64,000 nucleotides of DNA from an uncultured Burkholderiales bacterium (GCA_903822825.1 CAIJQQ010000040.1:17627-81626), one strand, 5' to 3'. Shown: positions 37,441 through 48,455, numbered from the stretch's first letter. The notes: generated by a model not told the origin, from the letters alone. Made by a program: numbers and translations.

Positions 37441-38406
37441 TCAAGCCATCAAATCCAACATCAAACTCACCCGCGCCTTGAACGCATTGAGGCCCAACGG
37501 GGCCAACTGCAACGCAGCAGGCTGACCCACGATCTGGCCTTCGGCGCAGCGGGTCACCAGGCGCACGACCACGCCATGAGCCTGAGCCTCATTCAATGCG
37601 GTCAGCAAGCTTTGGTGCACAGTGCCGTTGCCCGTGCCTGCAAGCACCAGACCCTTCACCCCCGCAGCCACCAAGGCGTGCACCTGCCGAGCATCGGCAC
37701 CCGCGTGGCTGTGCAGCACGTCGACCCAAGGCCAGTCGGCTGGGGCTTGGGCCAGCGCCTGAGGGGCATGGGCATGCGGCTCGGTCGCTTGGCAAGGCCC
37801 TGACCAGCGCACCTGCCCTTGCTCCACCCAGCCTTGGGGGCCCGCCTCGCCCGAGCTGAAGGCGTCGAGCCGGTAGGGGTGGACTTTTTGCACGTCGCGG
37901 GCGCAGTGGATGCGCCCGGCGCACACGGCCAGCACGCCTTGCGCCTGAGGGTGGCGCGCCACCGTCAGGGCGTCGAGCAGGTTTTGCGGGCCGTCGGGTG
38001 CCAGGGCCGTGGCGGGTCGCATGGCACAGGTCAGCACCACCGGCTTGGCTGAGGGCAGCACCTGTTGCAAAAACCACGCGGTTTCTTCGAGCGTGTCGGT
38101 GCCGTGGGTGACGACGATGCCGCCCACATCGGGCTGCGCCAGCCAGTGCTGACAGCGCTGCGCCAGCGCCTGCCAAGTGGCGTGGCCCATGTCCTTGCTG
38201 TCGAGCTGGGCAACTTGTTCAACCTGCAACCTGTCACCGCCCAGTACCTGATCGACGTCCGGCAGGGCTGCCATGAGCTGCGCCACGCCCAGCTGGGCAG
38301 CGGTGTAGCCCGTGTGGTCAGAAGCACTGGCGGCCGTGCCCGCGATGGTGCCGCCTGTGCCCAAAACGACCCAATTTTTGATTTTTTTTGCCTGAACCAC
38401 TTGCAC
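37441..38406 (-). CDS. Asparaginase (cytoplasmic type)
   Basis: L-asparagine hydrolysis, 321 aa, no signal peptide. Both catalytic threonine motifs are visible: [13 protein letters not shown] at the N-terminus and [18 protein letters not shown] near residues 95-112. The C-terminal [14 protein letters not shown] is also typical. Divergent from lexA with a short 75-base spacer that carries the SOS boxes, so LexA could also touch its promoter. Confidence 0.92.
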   Translation of the reverse strand: MQVVQAKKIKNWVVLGTGGTIAGTAASASDHTGYTAAQLGVAQLMAALPDVDQVLGGDRLQVEQVAQLDSKDMGHATWQALAQRCQHWLAQPDVGGIVVTHGTDTLEETAWFLQQVLPSAKPVVLTCAMRPATALAPDGPQNLLDALTVARHPQAQGVLAVCAGRIHCARDVQKVHPYRLDAFSSGEAGPQGWVEQGQVRWSGPCQATEPHAHAPQALAQAPADWPWVDVLHSHAGADARQVHALVAAGVKGLVLAGTGNGTVHQSLLTALNEAQAHGVVVRLVTRCAEGQIVGQPAALQLAPLGLNAFKARVSLMLDLMA

Positions 38407-38417
38407 AATCCAAAAAG

Positions 38418-38433
38418 CTGGTTAAAAATACAG
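38418..38433 (+). promoter_or_regulatory. SOS (LexA) box 1 upstream of lexA
   Basis: CTGGTTAAAAATACAG fits the CTG-N10-CAG layout of proteobacterial LexA boxes with one deviation (CTGG for CTGT). It lies 49 bases before the lexA ATG, consistent with autoregulation. Confidence 0.75.
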
Positions 38434-38436
38434 TTA

Positions 38437-38462
38437 CTGGATAAAAAAACATGTTTATCCAG
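38437..38462 (+). promoter_or_regulatory. SOS-like box 2 within a 9-bp inverted repeat upstream of lexA
   Basis: CTGGATAAAAAAACAT resembles a weaker LexA box. The same stretch forms an inverted repeat, CTGGATAAA-N8-TTTATCCAG. Two boxes in tandem are common at lexA promoters. Confidence 0.55.
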
Positions 38463-38481
38463 CACCCGAGAGGAACCCACC

Positions 38482-39153
38482 ATGTCCGACAGCCCCAAAC
38501 TGACACCGCGCCAGCAAGAGATCCTGGAACTGATCCAGAACACCATTGCCACCACCGGTGCGCCCCCCACGCGTGCGGAAATTTCCAACACGCTGGGCTT
38601 CAAATCGGCCAACGCCGCTGAAGAGCACCTCAAGGCGCTGGCCCGCAAAGGCGTGATCGAACTGGTCAGCGGCACCTCTCGCGGCATCCGCCTCAAAGGC
38701 AGCTCGCGCAGCGCACTGCGCAACACCTCCGACCTGTTCAGCCTCGCCTTGCCGGGTCTGGCCCAGCTGAGCCTGCCCTTGATCGGTCGCGTGGCTGCCG
38801 GTTCACCCATTCTCGCGCAGGAACACGTCGACCGGACGTACCACGTCGAAAGCAGCCTGTTCAGCGAGCAACCCGATTATTTGCTGCGCGTGCGCGGCAT
38901 GTCGATGCGTGACGCTGGCATCATGGACGGCGACCTGCTGGCCGTCAAAGCCACCAAGGAAGTGCGCAACGGCCAGATCGTGGTGGCCCGCCTGGGCGAA
39001 GAAGTCACCGTCAAGCGCCTGCGCAAGACCGCCAACCTGATCGAGCTGCTGCCCGAAAACCCCGATTACCAGACCATCGTGGTCAACCCCGAAGAGCCTT
39101 TCGACATCGAAGGCCTGGCCGTGGGCCTGATCCGCAACACGCTCCTGATGTAA
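38482..39153 (+). CDS. lexA: LexA repressor
   Basis: SOS-response repressor and autoprotease, 223 aa from ATG 38482 ([19 protein letters not shown]). The track reads far upstream of the real start. N-terminal winged HTH ([31 protein letters not shown]). Cleavage site Ala-Gly in [14 protein letters not shown]. Catalytic Ser in [19 protein letters not shown] and Lys in GEEVTVKRL. Preceded by two SOS-like boxes. Confidence 0.97.
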   Translation: MSDSPKLTPRQQEILELIQNTIATTGAPPTRAEISNTLGFKSANAAEEHLKALARKGVIELVSGTSRGIRLKGSSRSALRNTSDLFSLALPGLAQLSLPLIGRVAAGSPILAQEHVDRTYHVESSLFSEQPDYLLRVRGMSMRDAGIMDGDLLAVKATKEVRNGQIVVARLGEEVTVKRLRKTANLIELLPENPDYQTIVVNPEEPFDIEGLAVGLIRNTLLM

Positions 39154-39275
39154 ACACCCAGCCGCTGGCACCAGGTGGCGGGCGCTGCACCCCTCTTGGG
39201 TCAGCCCTGATGCTCAGCGGCTTTTTCTGTCAATCCTGCCTGTGTCCAACCTCCTGATTTTCTGAAAGGTTTCAC

Positions 39276-39617
39276 ATGGGAATCGCTCTGCTCACCTTCT
39301 CCAGCCTCTTCAAAGGCCTGTCTTCTTTCCAACGCGCTGCGGCCCCGGCACTGCGCCAAGCCAATCGCATCAACGTTTTAAGCAATGGCAAACCCGCCCG
39401 CGCCAGCAGCCCCTTTCACCGCGCTGCCAGCGCATCGGCACTGGCCGTGCGCCCCACACGCCCGGCCGTGAGCACGCCCTTGCGCGTGGTCCGTTTGTCT
39501 GAGGGCGGCGAACGCCCAGGCTCGGCTGGCCGCATGGTGATCTCTGGCCGCATGGCCGATGTCTGCGCTGAACTGGACCGACTGGCCGAGCGCGAAGCGG
39601 CTGCGCTCGGTCACTGA
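39276..39617 (+). CDS. Hypothetical protein with conserved C-terminus
   Basis: 113 aa, starting at ATG 39276 with GAAAGG upstream. The first 70 residues are Ala/Arg/Ser/Pro-rich and low in complexity. The last 40 (RVVRLSEGGERPGSAGRMVISGRMADVCAELDRLAE) look structured and end in an amphipathic helix. I recall similar C-termini in other Comamonadaceae. No function can be assigned. It follows lexA by about 120 bases. Confidence 0.6.
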   Translation: MGIALLTFSSLFKGLSSFQRAAAPALRQANRINVLSNGKPARASSPFHRAASASALAVRPTRPAVSTPLRVVRLSEGGERPGSAGRMVISGRMADVCAELDRLAEREAAALGH

Positions 39618-39718
39618 CCTGCCCGGCCGGGCCAGCGATGGAAGCGGGGCCTGCGCAGCCCCTGCCAACAACACCCCACCCAGCGGAGGCAGGGTCTGCG
39701 TCAAGGCACAATGCAGGG

Positions 39719-40726
39719 ATGAACATTGTGATCCTTGACGACTACCAGGACGTGGTGCGAAAGCTCGACTGCGCAGCCAAGCTCGAAGCCTTTCCGGCCA
39801 AGGTCTACACGAACACGATCAAGGGCTTGGGCCAACTGTCCGTGCGGCTCAAGGATGCCGACATCCTCGTGTTGATCCGAGAGCGGACATCGCTCAACCG
39901 CGCACTTCTTGAAAAACTGCCACGACTCAAACTCATCGCCCAGACGGGCCGCGTCGGCAGCCACGTTGACCTGGCCGCTTGCACGGAACGCGGCATTGCC
40001 GTGGCCGAAGGCGTGGGCTCATCCACCGCCCCGGCCGAGCTGACCTGGGCGCTGATCATGGCCGCTGCTCGCCGTCTGCCCCAATACATTGGCAACCTCA
40101 AGCATGGCGTTTGGCAACAGTCGGGCCTCAAAGCCGGATCGATGCCGACCAATTTTGCGATGGGCGTGGTGCTGCGCGGCAAGACGCTGGGCATTTGGGG
40201 CTACGGCAAGATTGGCCAGCTGGTGGCCGGGTATGGCAAGGCCTTTGGCATGCAGGTGGTGATCTGGGGGAGCGACGAGTCGCGCGTGCGCGCTGCGCGA
40301 GACGGGTTTGAGGCTGCCACCAGCCGCGAAGCGTTTTTTGAGCAATGCGATGTGCTGTCGGTGCACCTGCGCCTGAACGAAGCCACCCAAGGCATCGTCA
40401 AGGCAGACGATCTTTGCCGCATGAAGCCTACAGCGCTGTTCGTGAACACCTCACGCGCCGAGCTGGTGGAGCCCAACGCTTTGATTGGCGCACTCAACCG
40501 AGGCCGACCAGGGCTGGCCGCCATCGACGTTTACGAGTCCGAGCCGATTTTGCAGGGGACAGCCTTGCTGCGCCTGGAAAACTGCATCTGCACACCACAC
40601 ATCGGCTACGTTGAAAAAGACAGCTACGAGTTGTACTTTGGCTCAGCCTTTGACAATGTGGTGAACTTCATCAAGGGCACCCCCACCAACATCGTCAACC
40701 CCGGCGCGCTGCAGGTTCGACGCTGA
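39719..40726 (+). CDS. D-2-hydroxyacid dehydrogenase family protein
   Basis: 335 aa from ATG 39719 (MNIVILDDYQDVVRKLDCA); the track adds 27 residues. NAD-binding motif LGIWGYGKIGQLVAGYG, substrate-binding Arg in FVNTSRAELVE and active-site His in CTPHIGYVEKDSYE. Related to phosphoglycerate/hydroxypyruvate-type dehydrogenases. Its stop overlaps the start of the MFS gene (TGATG), suggesting that the transporter imports its substrate or exports its product. Confidence 0.9.
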   Translation: MNIVILDDYQDVVRKLDCAAKLEAFPAKVYTNTIKGLGQLSVRLKDADILVLIRERTSLNRALLEKLPRLKLIAQTGRVGSHVDLAACTERGIAVAEGVGSSTAPAELTWALIMAAARRLPQYIGNLKHGVWQQSGLKAGSMPTNFAMGVVLRGKTLGIWGYGKIGQLVAGYGKAFGMQVVIWGSDESRVRAARDGFEAATSREAFFEQCDVLSVHLRLNEATQGIVKADDLCRMKPTALFVNTSRAELVEPNALIGALNRGRPGLAAIDVYESEPILQGTALLRLENCICTPHIGYVEKDSYELYFGSAFDNVVNFIKGTPTNIVNPGALQVRR

Positions 40727-41919
40727 TGCAAACCGCGCAGGCGACCGATCCGCTTCGCCTGCCCCGGGTGTTGTGGCCCATGATGTTTGGCAACGCCGTC
40801 ATCGGCATGGGCGTGATGGTGGTGGCCGGCCTGCTCAACGACATCCACGCCGCACTCGAAGTGTCCATCACCACGGCGGGCCAGCTGATTTCGGTTTCGG
40901 CCTTTGTGGTGTGTTTGGGTGCCCCAGTGATTGCCGCATCGGTGGGCCGCTGGGACCGACGTGTCCTGCTGGTCGGCAGCATGGTCTGGTACGCCGTCTT
41001 TCACGCGCTGGCCGCGCTGGCACCTGGTTTTTACAGCCTGCTGGGATGGCGTGTGCTGGCCATGATGGCGGCTGCAGCTTACACCCCCCAAGCTGCCGCC
41101 TGCATCGGCATGCTGGTGCCACCTGCGCAGCGTGGGCGTGCCATCACTTTTGTGTTTTTGGGCTGGTCGATTGCGTCTGTGTTGGGTTCTCCGTTGGGAG
41201 CCTGGATCGGTGGCACCTTTGGTTGGCGCTGGTCCATGGGGCTGCTGTCCTTGCTGTCGTTGGTCTCGGCCGCATGGCTGGCCGCGCGCTTGCCGCGTGG
41301 TTTGGTGCCGCCCGCCTTGTCCGCCGCAGCTTGGCGTCAAACCTTGTCTTCACCCGCACTCATGCTGACGCTCAGCATCACGGTCATGTCGGCCGCAGGG
41401 CAGTTTGTGTTGTTCAGCTACATGGCACCCTATGTGGTGCAGCGTTTTGACACCACGCCCACGCAGTTCAGTTTGATGTTGTTGGCTTATGGGGGCTGCG
41501 GCTTCGTGGGCAACGCCTTGCTGTCGCGGCGCATCGACCACATCGGTGCCGAGCGAGCCGTGGGCATGGCCCTCAGCTCGATGGCGCTGGGCATGGCGCT
41601 GGTCAGCCAGACGCACACCTTCGGCTGGATGGTGGCGGCCATGCTGCCCTGGGGACTGGGTGTTTTTGCATCCAATTCGGCGCAGCAAGCGCGGCTGGTA
41701 GGCATCGCACCCACCCTGGCGTCTGCGTCGGTGGCGCTCAACACCTCGGCCATGTACTTGGGCCAAGCTATTGGCGCCACCTTGGGCGGCTGGCTGATCC
41801 TGCATCAGGGTTTGTCTGTTTTGCCGGGTATAGGCAGTCTGGGCCTCGTGATGGCGTTGGCGATGAGCCTGTGGGCTTCGCACATGGCAGGCAAACACCC
41901 GGTCAAAACGCTGCACTGA
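40726..41919 (+). CDS. MFS transporter (DHA1/arabinose-efflux-like)
   Basis: 397 aa with about 12 hydrophobic segments. Early NAVIGMGVMVVAGLLNDIHAALEVSITTAGQL and a GRWDRRVLL loop after helix 2 follow the drug:H+ antiporter-1 layout. The start overlaps the hydroxyacid dehydrogenase stop by one base. Substrate unknown. A weak hairpin with ATTTTT (CCAAC/GTTGG, 41954-41976) follows and may terminate the unit. Confidence 0.87.
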   Translation: MQTAQATDPLRLPRVLWPMMFGNAVIGMGVMVVAGLLNDIHAALEVSITTAGQLISVSAFVVCLGAPVIAASVGRWDRRVLLVGSMVWYAVFHALAALAPGFYSLLGWRVLAMMAAAAYTPQAAACIGMLVPPAQRGRAITFVFLGWSIASVLGSPLGAWIGGTFGWRWSMGLLSLLSLVSAAWLAARLPRGLVPPALSAAAWRQTLSSPALMLTLSITVMSAAGQFVLFSYMAPYVVQRFDTTPTQFSLMLLAYGGCGFVGNALLSRRIDHIGAERAVGMALSSMALGMALVSQTHTFGWMVAAMLPWGLGVFASNSAQQARLVGIAPTLASASVALNTSAMYLGQAIGATLGGWLILHQGLSVLPGIGSLGLVMALAMSLWASHMAGKHPVKTLH

Positions 41920-42006
41920 GCACGCCCGCAAACAGGCCATAATCCAAAGGTTACCAACAAGCTACGTTGGATTTTTCTCTGCTTACGTCTTCTTTTCTTC
42001 TTGAAC

Positions 42007-43527
42007 ATGACACTTGCATTCACCAAAGTCGCCGTGATCGGCGCCGGGGCCATGGGCCGTGGCATTGCGCAGATTGCGACCCAAGCGGGCAGCCAAGTCT
42101 GGCTCTACGACGCCCAGCCCGAAGCCACCAGCAAAGCCCGAGATGCGGTATGCCAGCAGTGGGACAAGCTGCTGGAAAAAGGCCGCTTGACGGCCGAGAC
42201 CGTGGCAGGCCACAAATCCCGCCTTCACGAAGCCTCCAGCCTGCAAGACCTGGCCGAATGCGAGCTCGTGGTCGAGGCCATTGTTGAAAAAATCGAGATC
42301 AAGAAAGCCGTTTTCATCGATCTGGAGAAAGTCTTGGCGCCCACCGCCGTTCTGGTGACCAACACCTCTTCTCTGTCGGTCACGGCCATTGCGGCCGCGC
42401 TTGAGCGCCCAGGGCAGTTTGCGGGCTACCACTTCTTCAACCCCGTACCACTCATGAAAGTGGTCGAGGTCATTGCCGGCCTGAAAACAGACCCGACTGT
42501 ATGCCAGCGCCTGACTGCATATGCCCGCCAGATGGGCCACACGCCCGTCAATGCACAGGACACGCCCGGCTTCATCGTCAACCACGCAGGCCGTGGTTAC
42601 GGCACCGAAGCCCTGCGCATCGTGAGCGAGGGCATTGCCGACTTCGCCACCATCGACCGCATCTTGCGCGACCAGATGGGTTTCAAGCTCGGTCCCTTCG
42701 AGTTGTTCGACCTCACCGCGCTGGACGTCTCGCACCACGTGATGGAGTCGATCTATCACCAGTACTACGAAGAGCCCCGTTACCGACCCAACGTGATCAC
42801 GGCACAGCGCTTGGCCGCTGGCGTGGTAGGCAAGAAGGTGGGCGAAGGCTTCTACAAGTATGTGAACGGCGTGGCACAAGTGCCCGCAGACCCTGAAGTG
42901 CCTGTGGTGGACAACATGCCACCCGTGTGGGTGTCCACCCGCGCCGCGCGCCGTTCTGAGCTGCTGCAACTGCTCAAGGACTTGGGGGCCAAAATCGAGA
43001 CTGGCCAGTCGCCATCGCCTGAGGCCCTCACCATCGTGGCGCCATTGGGCTTTGACATCACCACCGTGGCGGTGGTCGAGCGTCTGGACCCGGCCCGCAC
43101 CGTGGGCATCGACATGCTGATCGACGACACGGCCACCAAGCGCCGCGTGCTGGCCACCAACCCAGCCACCCGCAAGGACATGCGCGATGCAGCGCACGCG
43201 CTGTTCGCACGCGACGGCAAGGCCGTGTCGGTGATCAAGGACAGCGGCGGCTTTGTCACTCAACGCGTGGTGGCTACCATCGTGAACATTGCATCGGACA
43301 TTTGCCAACAACAGATCTGCAGTCCTGACGACCTGGAAACCGCCGTGACATTGGGCCTGGCCTACCCCATGGGCCCACTGGCCATGGGCAACCGTTCAGG
43401 GCCAGACAGCATTCTGGAAGTGCTTTTCAACATGCAGACCGTCTACGGTGACCCGAGGTATCGCCCCAGCCCCTGGTTACGCCGCCGCGGTGCGATCGGC
43501 CTGTCCTTGCTTCACACCGAAGAGTGA
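42007..43527 (+). CDS. 3-hydroxyacyl-CoA dehydrogenase (PaaH-like, long form)
   Basis: 506 aa from ATG 42007; the track starts at a TTG two codons earlier. N-terminal NAD motif VIGAGAMGRGIAQIATQAG and catalytic region GYHFFNPVPLMKVVEVI, then NHAGRGYGTEALRI. It carries a second 3HCDH C-terminal domain (DSGGFVTQRVVATIV, GLAYPMGPLAMG), as in PaaH/PaaC. Oxidises 3-hydroxyacyl-CoA in fatty- or aromatic-acid beta-oxidation. The enoyl-CoA hydratase follows 26 bases after. Confidence 0.92.
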   Translation: MTLAFTKVAVIGAGAMGRGIAQIATQAGSQVWLYDAQPEATSKARDAVCQQWDKLLEKGRLTAETVAGHKSRLHEASSLQDLAECELVVEAIVEKIEIKKAVFIDLEKVLAPTAVLVTNTSSLSVTAIAAALERPGQFAGYHFFNPVPLMKVVEVIAGLKTDPTVCQRLTAYARQMGHTPVNAQDTPGFIVNHAGRGYGTEALRIVSEGIADFATIDRILRDQMGFKLGPFELFDLTALDVSHHVMESIYHQYYEEPRYRPNVITAQRLAAGVVGKKVGEGFYKYVNGVAQVPADPEVPVVDNMPPVWVSTRAARRSELLQLLKDLGAKIETGQSPSPEALTIVAPLGFDITTVAVVERLDPARTVGIDMLIDDTATKRRVLATNPATRKDMRDAAHALFARDGKAVSVIKDSGGFVTQRVVATIVNIASDICQQQICSPDDLETAVTLGLAYPMGPLAMGNRSGPDSILEVLFNMQTVYGDPRYRPSPWLRRRGAIGLSLLHTEE

Positions 43528-43553
43528 TACGACCAACCGCGAAAGAACCTGAC

Positions 43554-44333
43554 ATGACCGCCCAACTGCTCAGCACCAGCGAGGGTCAGACACTGATCCT
43601 GACCCTCAGCAACCCCGAGTTCCGCAATGCGCTGGGCCCGGAAATGTACGCGGCCGGGGTTGAAGCACTGAGCGTGGCTGAAAGCAACCGCGAAGTGCGC
43701 AGCGTCATCATCACGGGTGCCAACGGCGTCTTCTGCGCCGGAGGCAACCTGCAGCGGTTGCAAAACAACCGGCAGTTGCTGCCCGAACACCAAGCGCAAA
43801 GCATCGAAGGCCTGCACAGCTGGATCGAGGCGATCCGTACTTTTCCCAAACCCGTGATCGCGGCCGTCGAAGGCCCCGCCGCAGGCGCAGGCTTTTCTTT
43901 GGCGCTGGCGTGCGACCTGATCGTGGCGGCCCGCAACAGTGTGTTCGTGATGGCTTACAGCTCCATTGGCCTGTCGCCAGACGGCGGTGGCAGCTGGAGC
44001 TTGTCGCGCGCCATGCCACGGCAGCTGGCCACCGAACTGCTCATGGGCGGCGAGCGCATCGACGCCGAACGCCTGCACACCTTGGGCATCGTCAACCGCC
44101 TGACCGAACCTGGCCAGACGCTCGGCATGGCTGTGGCCTGGGCAGAACAACTCAATGCCCGCGCGCCCAACGCCCTGGCCAGCGTGAAAGAGTTGTTGCT
44201 GGATGCGGAAGGCAGCAGCCTCAATGCACAATTGGCCCATGAGCGCGATCATTTTGTGAAAAACCTCCACCACACGAATGCCGGCATCGGCATCGGTGCC
44301 TTCTTGAACAAGCAAACACCTCGGTACGAATAA
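43554..44333 (+). CDS. Enoyl-CoA hydratase/isomerase family protein
   Basis: Crotonase-fold protein, 259 aa from ATG 43554; the track extends into the preceding gene. The oxyanion-hole regions are GANGVFCAGGNLQRLQ and VEGPAAGAGFSLALACDLIVAA, followed by SSIGLSPDGGGSW. The Asp/Gly substitutions leave hydratase versus isomerase activity open. Paired with the 3-hydroxyacyl-CoA dehydrogenase. Confidence 0.9.
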   Translation: MTAQLLSTSEGQTLILTLSNPEFRNALGPEMYAAGVEALSVAESNREVRSVIITGANGVFCAGGNLQRLQNNRQLLPEHQAQSIEGLHSWIEAIRTFPKPVIAAVEGPAAGAGFSLALACDLIVAARNSVFVMAYSSIGLSPDGGGSWSLSRAMPRQLATELLMGGERIDAERLHTLGIVNRLTEPGQTLGMAVAWAEQLNARAPNALASVKELLLDAEGSSLNAQLAHERDHFVKNLHHTNAGIGIGAFLNKQTPRYE

Positions 44334-44390
44334 GCCGCCCGGTCCCCCAGGCGACAAAAATCGGATCACCAGTCACTCAAAAGACAGACC

Positions 44391-45110
44391 ATGGACGAAC
44401 CCATTCTGACAATGGAAGAAAGAGAAGCGATCAACAACGGTCGCTGGTTCTCAACCCTTTCACCTTCACTTCGGCACGACATACTTCGATGCGCTTACGT
44501 CAAACGCTACAAAGACGGCGACATGCTCGCGGCCCGCGGGGATCCGCCAGAGCAGTGGATCGCCTGCGCGAAGGGCGCCGTGCGTGTGAGCTCGACCTCG
44601 GTGTCGGGCAAGCAGATCACGCTCACCTATGTGGAGCCGGGCATCTGGTTTGGCGATGTGTCGATCTTCGACGGGGACCGCCGCACGCACGACTGCTATG
44701 CGCACGGGGACACCACCACTTTGAACGTGGCCAAGGCCGACTTCAAGAAGATCCTGTCACAACACGTCGAATTCTCCGAAGCCATGCTGCGCTTGCATGC
44801 GCGTCGCATTCGGCAGCTTTACGGTTTGGTGGAAGACCTCAACACATTGCCCTTGCGCTCGCGCCTGGCCAAACAGCTCAACCACTTGCTGCGCAGCTAC
44901 GGCGCGCCCAGCCTGTCGGACTCCAAAGCGATCCGCATCAGCCTGCAACTGGCGCAAGAAGAACTGGCCCAGTTGCTGGGGGCATCTCGCCAGCGCGTGA
45001 ACCAGGAACTCAAGCAAATGGAGCGAGATTTGATCATCCGTATAGAGCCGGGGGGGCTGGTGGTGCTGGACCGCGAGGGTCTGCTCAAGATCGTCAACGC
45101 GGACCACTGA
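44391..45110 (+). CDS. Crp/Fnr-family transcriptional regulator
   Basis: 239 aa. An N-terminal cyclic-nucleotide-binding-like beta-roll (YKDGDMLAARGDPPEQWIACAKGAVRVSS and PGIWFGDVSIFDGDRRTHD) is followed by a long dimer helix and a C-terminal HTH (LAQEELAQLLGASRQRVNQELKQMERD). No Fnr-type N-terminal Cys cluster is present. The effector is unknown. It sits between beta-oxidation genes and may control them. Confidence 0.9.
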   Translation: MDEPILTMEEREAINNGRWFSTLSPSLRHDILRCAYVKRYKDGDMLAARGDPPEQWIACAKGAVRVSSTSVSGKQITLTYVEPGIWFGDVSIFDGDRRTHDCYAHGDTTTLNVAKADFKKILSQHVEFSEAMLRLHARRIRQLYGLVEDLNTLPLRSRLAKQLNHLLRSYGAPSLSDSKAIRISLQLAQEELAQLLGASRQRVNQELKQMERDLIIRIEPGGLVVLDREGLLKIVNADH

Positions 45111-45162
45111 CAGCCCGATTCTTTTTTCTTTTCAGCGCGCCCGTCGCGCCCACAGGTGCCCC

Positions 45163-46248
45163 ATGAGTGCTTTTGATCATTTCGTGGGGACCCGCCCGGT
45201 CTCGGGCGCCCACGCGTTCGATGTTTCCGCGCTACAGGCTTGGCTGAGCGCTCGCCTGCCAGGCTTTGCGGGTCCCTTGAGCGTCGAGATGTTCAAAGGT
45301 GGTCAGTCCAACCCCACCTACAAACTCATCACGCCAACCCGCCAGTATGTGATGCGTGCCAAGCCCGGTCCTGTGGCCAAACTGCTGCCTTCGGCGCATG
45401 CCATCGAGCGCGAGTTCGCCGTCATGAAAGGTCTGCACGGCACCGATGTGCCTGTGGCCGAAATGCATGTGCTGTGCGATGACGAATCGGTCATTGGCCG
45501 CGCCTTCTATGTCATGGAGTTTGTGCAAGGGCGCGTGATTTGGGACCAATCTTTGCCCGGCATGACGCCACCTGAGCGCGGCGCGATCTACGACGAGATG
45601 AACCGCGTGATGGCCGCCCTGCACAAGGTCGATTTTGCCAAGCAGGGCTTGGCCAGTTACGGCAAACCGGGCAACTACATCGAGCGCCAGATTGGCCGCT
45701 GGAGCAAGCAGTACGTGGCATCCGCCACCCAATCCATCCCCGAGATGGACAAGCTCATGGAGTGGCTGCCCAAAAATATCCCGGACAGCGCGAAAAGCGA
45801 AACCTTGGTCAGCATCGTGCACGGCGACTACCGCCTGGACAACCTGATGTTTCACGCCACCGAGCCACGCGTGCTGGCGGTGCTGGACTGGGAACTGTCC
45901 ACCCTCGGCCACCCTTTGGCCGACTTCAGCTACCACTGCATGGCGTGGCACATCACACCGGGCACATTCAGAGGCATTTGCGGTCTGGACTTTGCCACCT
46001 TGGGCATCCCGTCCGAGGCCGAATACATCCGCCGCTACTGCGAGCGAACAGGGTTCACCACCCCGCAAGCGCTGGCCAAGGACTGGAACTTTTACCTGGC
46101 CTACAACATGTTCCGCATCTCGGCGATTTTGCAAGGCATTGCCAAGCGCGTCGAAGATGGAACGGCCTCCAGCGACCAAGCCAAAAATTCCGGCGCAGGC
46201 GCCAAACCCATGGCCGAGTTGGCCTGGCAATTCGCCTGCAAATTCTGA
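45163..46248 (+). CDS. APH-type phosphotransferase, ACAD10/11 kinase-domain-like
   Basis: 361 aa. Kinase-like fold: KGGQSNPTYKLITPTRQYVMRAKPG, DREF-type helix (AIEREFAVMKGL), IGRAFYVMEFVQGRV, the catalytic loop IVHGDYRLDNLMF and the metal-binding VLDWELSTLGHPLADFSY. It closely resembles, from memory, the N-terminal kinase domain of human ACAD11. Such kinases phosphorylate 4-hydroxyacyl-CoA. The matching acyl-CoA dehydrogenase is the next gene, 32 bases downstream. Confidence 0.88.
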   Translation: MSAFDHFVGTRPVSGAHAFDVSALQAWLSARLPGFAGPLSVEMFKGGQSNPTYKLITPTRQYVMRAKPGPVAKLLPSAHAIEREFAVMKGLHGTDVPVAEMHVLCDDESVIGRAFYVMEFVQGRVIWDQSLPGMTPPERGAIYDEMNRVMAALHKVDFAKQGLASYGKPGNYIERQIGRWSKQYVASATQSIPEMDKLMEWLPKNIPDSAKSETLVSIVHGDYRLDNLMFHATEPRVLAVLDWELSTLGHPLADFSYHCMAWHITPGTFRGICGLDFATLGIPSEAEYIRRYCERTGFTTPQALAKDWNFYLAYNMFRISAILQGIAKRVEDGTASSDQAKNSGAGAKPMAELAWQFACKF

Positions 46249-46280
46249 TTTTTCACCCCTGACCCACAAGGAGATACCCC

Positions 46281-47540
<1,260 letters not shown>

Positions 47541-47564
47541 TCGCTGAGCGAGCAACGTAAAAAC

Positions 47565-47600
47565 GGCCTGCTTCACACGCGTGCGGCAGGCCTTTTTTTT
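47565..47600 (+). terminator. Rho-independent terminator after the acyl-CoA dehydrogenase
   Basis: Stem GGCCTGC/GCAGGCC with a 14-base loop followed by eight T, about 25 bases after the stop. Confidence 0.82.
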
Positions 47601-47640
47601 GCAACCATTTCTATTTTGAATCCACAAAAGGCCCGCAGCC

Positions 47641-48333
47641 ATGATCGACCTCTACACTTGGCCCACACCCAACGGCCATAAAATCCACATCATGCTGGAA
47701 GAGTGCAAACTGCCCTACCGGGTGCATGCGGTGAACATCGGCACGGGCGATCAGTTCCAACCCGAGTTCCTCAAAATCAGCCCCAACAACAAGATCCCCG
47801 CCCTGGTGGACTCGGATGGCCCGGACGGCAAACCTATCTCGATCTTCGAGTCGGGTGCGATGCTCATTTACCTGGCGGCCAAAACAGGCAGGTTCATGCC
47901 CAAGAGCGACCGGGCCAAATACGAGGTGCTGCAGTGGCTGATGTTCCAGATGGGCGGCGTCGGTCCCATGTTGGGCCAGGCGCACCACTTTCGGATCTAT
48001 GCGCCCGAGAAAATCGAATACGGCATCAACCGCTACACCAACGAAGCCAAACGCTTGTATGGCGTGATGGACAAGCAGTTACAACACCAGCCTTGGATGG
48101 CGGGCAAAAGCTATTCGATCGCCGACATGGCGATTTTCCCTTGGCTGCGCAGCTGGCAAAACCAGGGCATCGATTGGGCCGATTACCCCCACCTCAAGGC
48201 CTGGTTTGACCGCATCAGCGAGCGCAAAGCCGTGCAAAAAGCTGTTCAAGTGCTGGCCAATGCACGCAAGCCCCTGCTGGACGACAAAGCCAAACAGACC
48301 TTGTTTGGTGCCACGCAATACGAAAAACGTTGA
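47641..48333 (+). CDS. Glutathione S-transferase family protein (YfcG/YghU-like)
   Basis: 230 aa. N-terminal thioredoxin-fold domain starting IDLYTWPTPNGHKIHIMLEECKLPYRVHAVNIGTGDQFQPEFLKISPNNKIPALVD, with the cis-Pro IPALVD and FESGAMLIYLA glutathione contacts. The all-helical C-terminal domain contains YSIADMAIFPWLRSW. The TPNG N-terminus matches nu-class-like disulfide-bond reductases. Separate unit after the terminator. Confidence 0.92.
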   Translation: MIDLYTWPTPNGHKIHIMLEECKLPYRVHAVNIGTGDQFQPEFLKISPNNKIPALVDSDGPDGKPISIFESGAMLIYLAAKTGRFMPKSDRAKYEVLQWLMFQMGGVGPMLGQAHHFRIYAPEKIEYGINRYTNEAKRLYGVMDKQLQHQPWMAGKSYSIADMAIFPWLRSWQNQGIDWADYPHLKAWFDRISERKAVQKAVQVLANARKPLLDDKAKQTLFGATQYEKR

Positions 48334-48378
48334 GTTTGAACCGGAAACTTCAAAATCCGGGGTTAGAATACGGCCAGT

Positions 48379-48455
48379 CGGAGCGTAGCGCAGCCTGGTA
48401 GCGCATCTGCTTTGGGAGCAGAGGGTCGCGAGTTCGAATCCCGCCGCTCCGACCA
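48379..48455 (+). tRNA. tRNA-Pro (anticodon TGG)
   Basis: 77 bases including an encoded CCA. Acceptor CGGAGCG/CGCTCCG, D-arm AGCGCAGCCTGGTAGCGC, anticodon stem TCTGC/GCAGA with loop TTTGGGA (anticodon TGG) and T-arm with GTTCGAATC are all present. Confidence 0.95.

Noticed and set aside
39154-39240. Terminator after lexA
   Set aside because: AGCCGCTG and CAGCGGCTTTTT can pair, but the loop would be about 45 bases; too weak to list.
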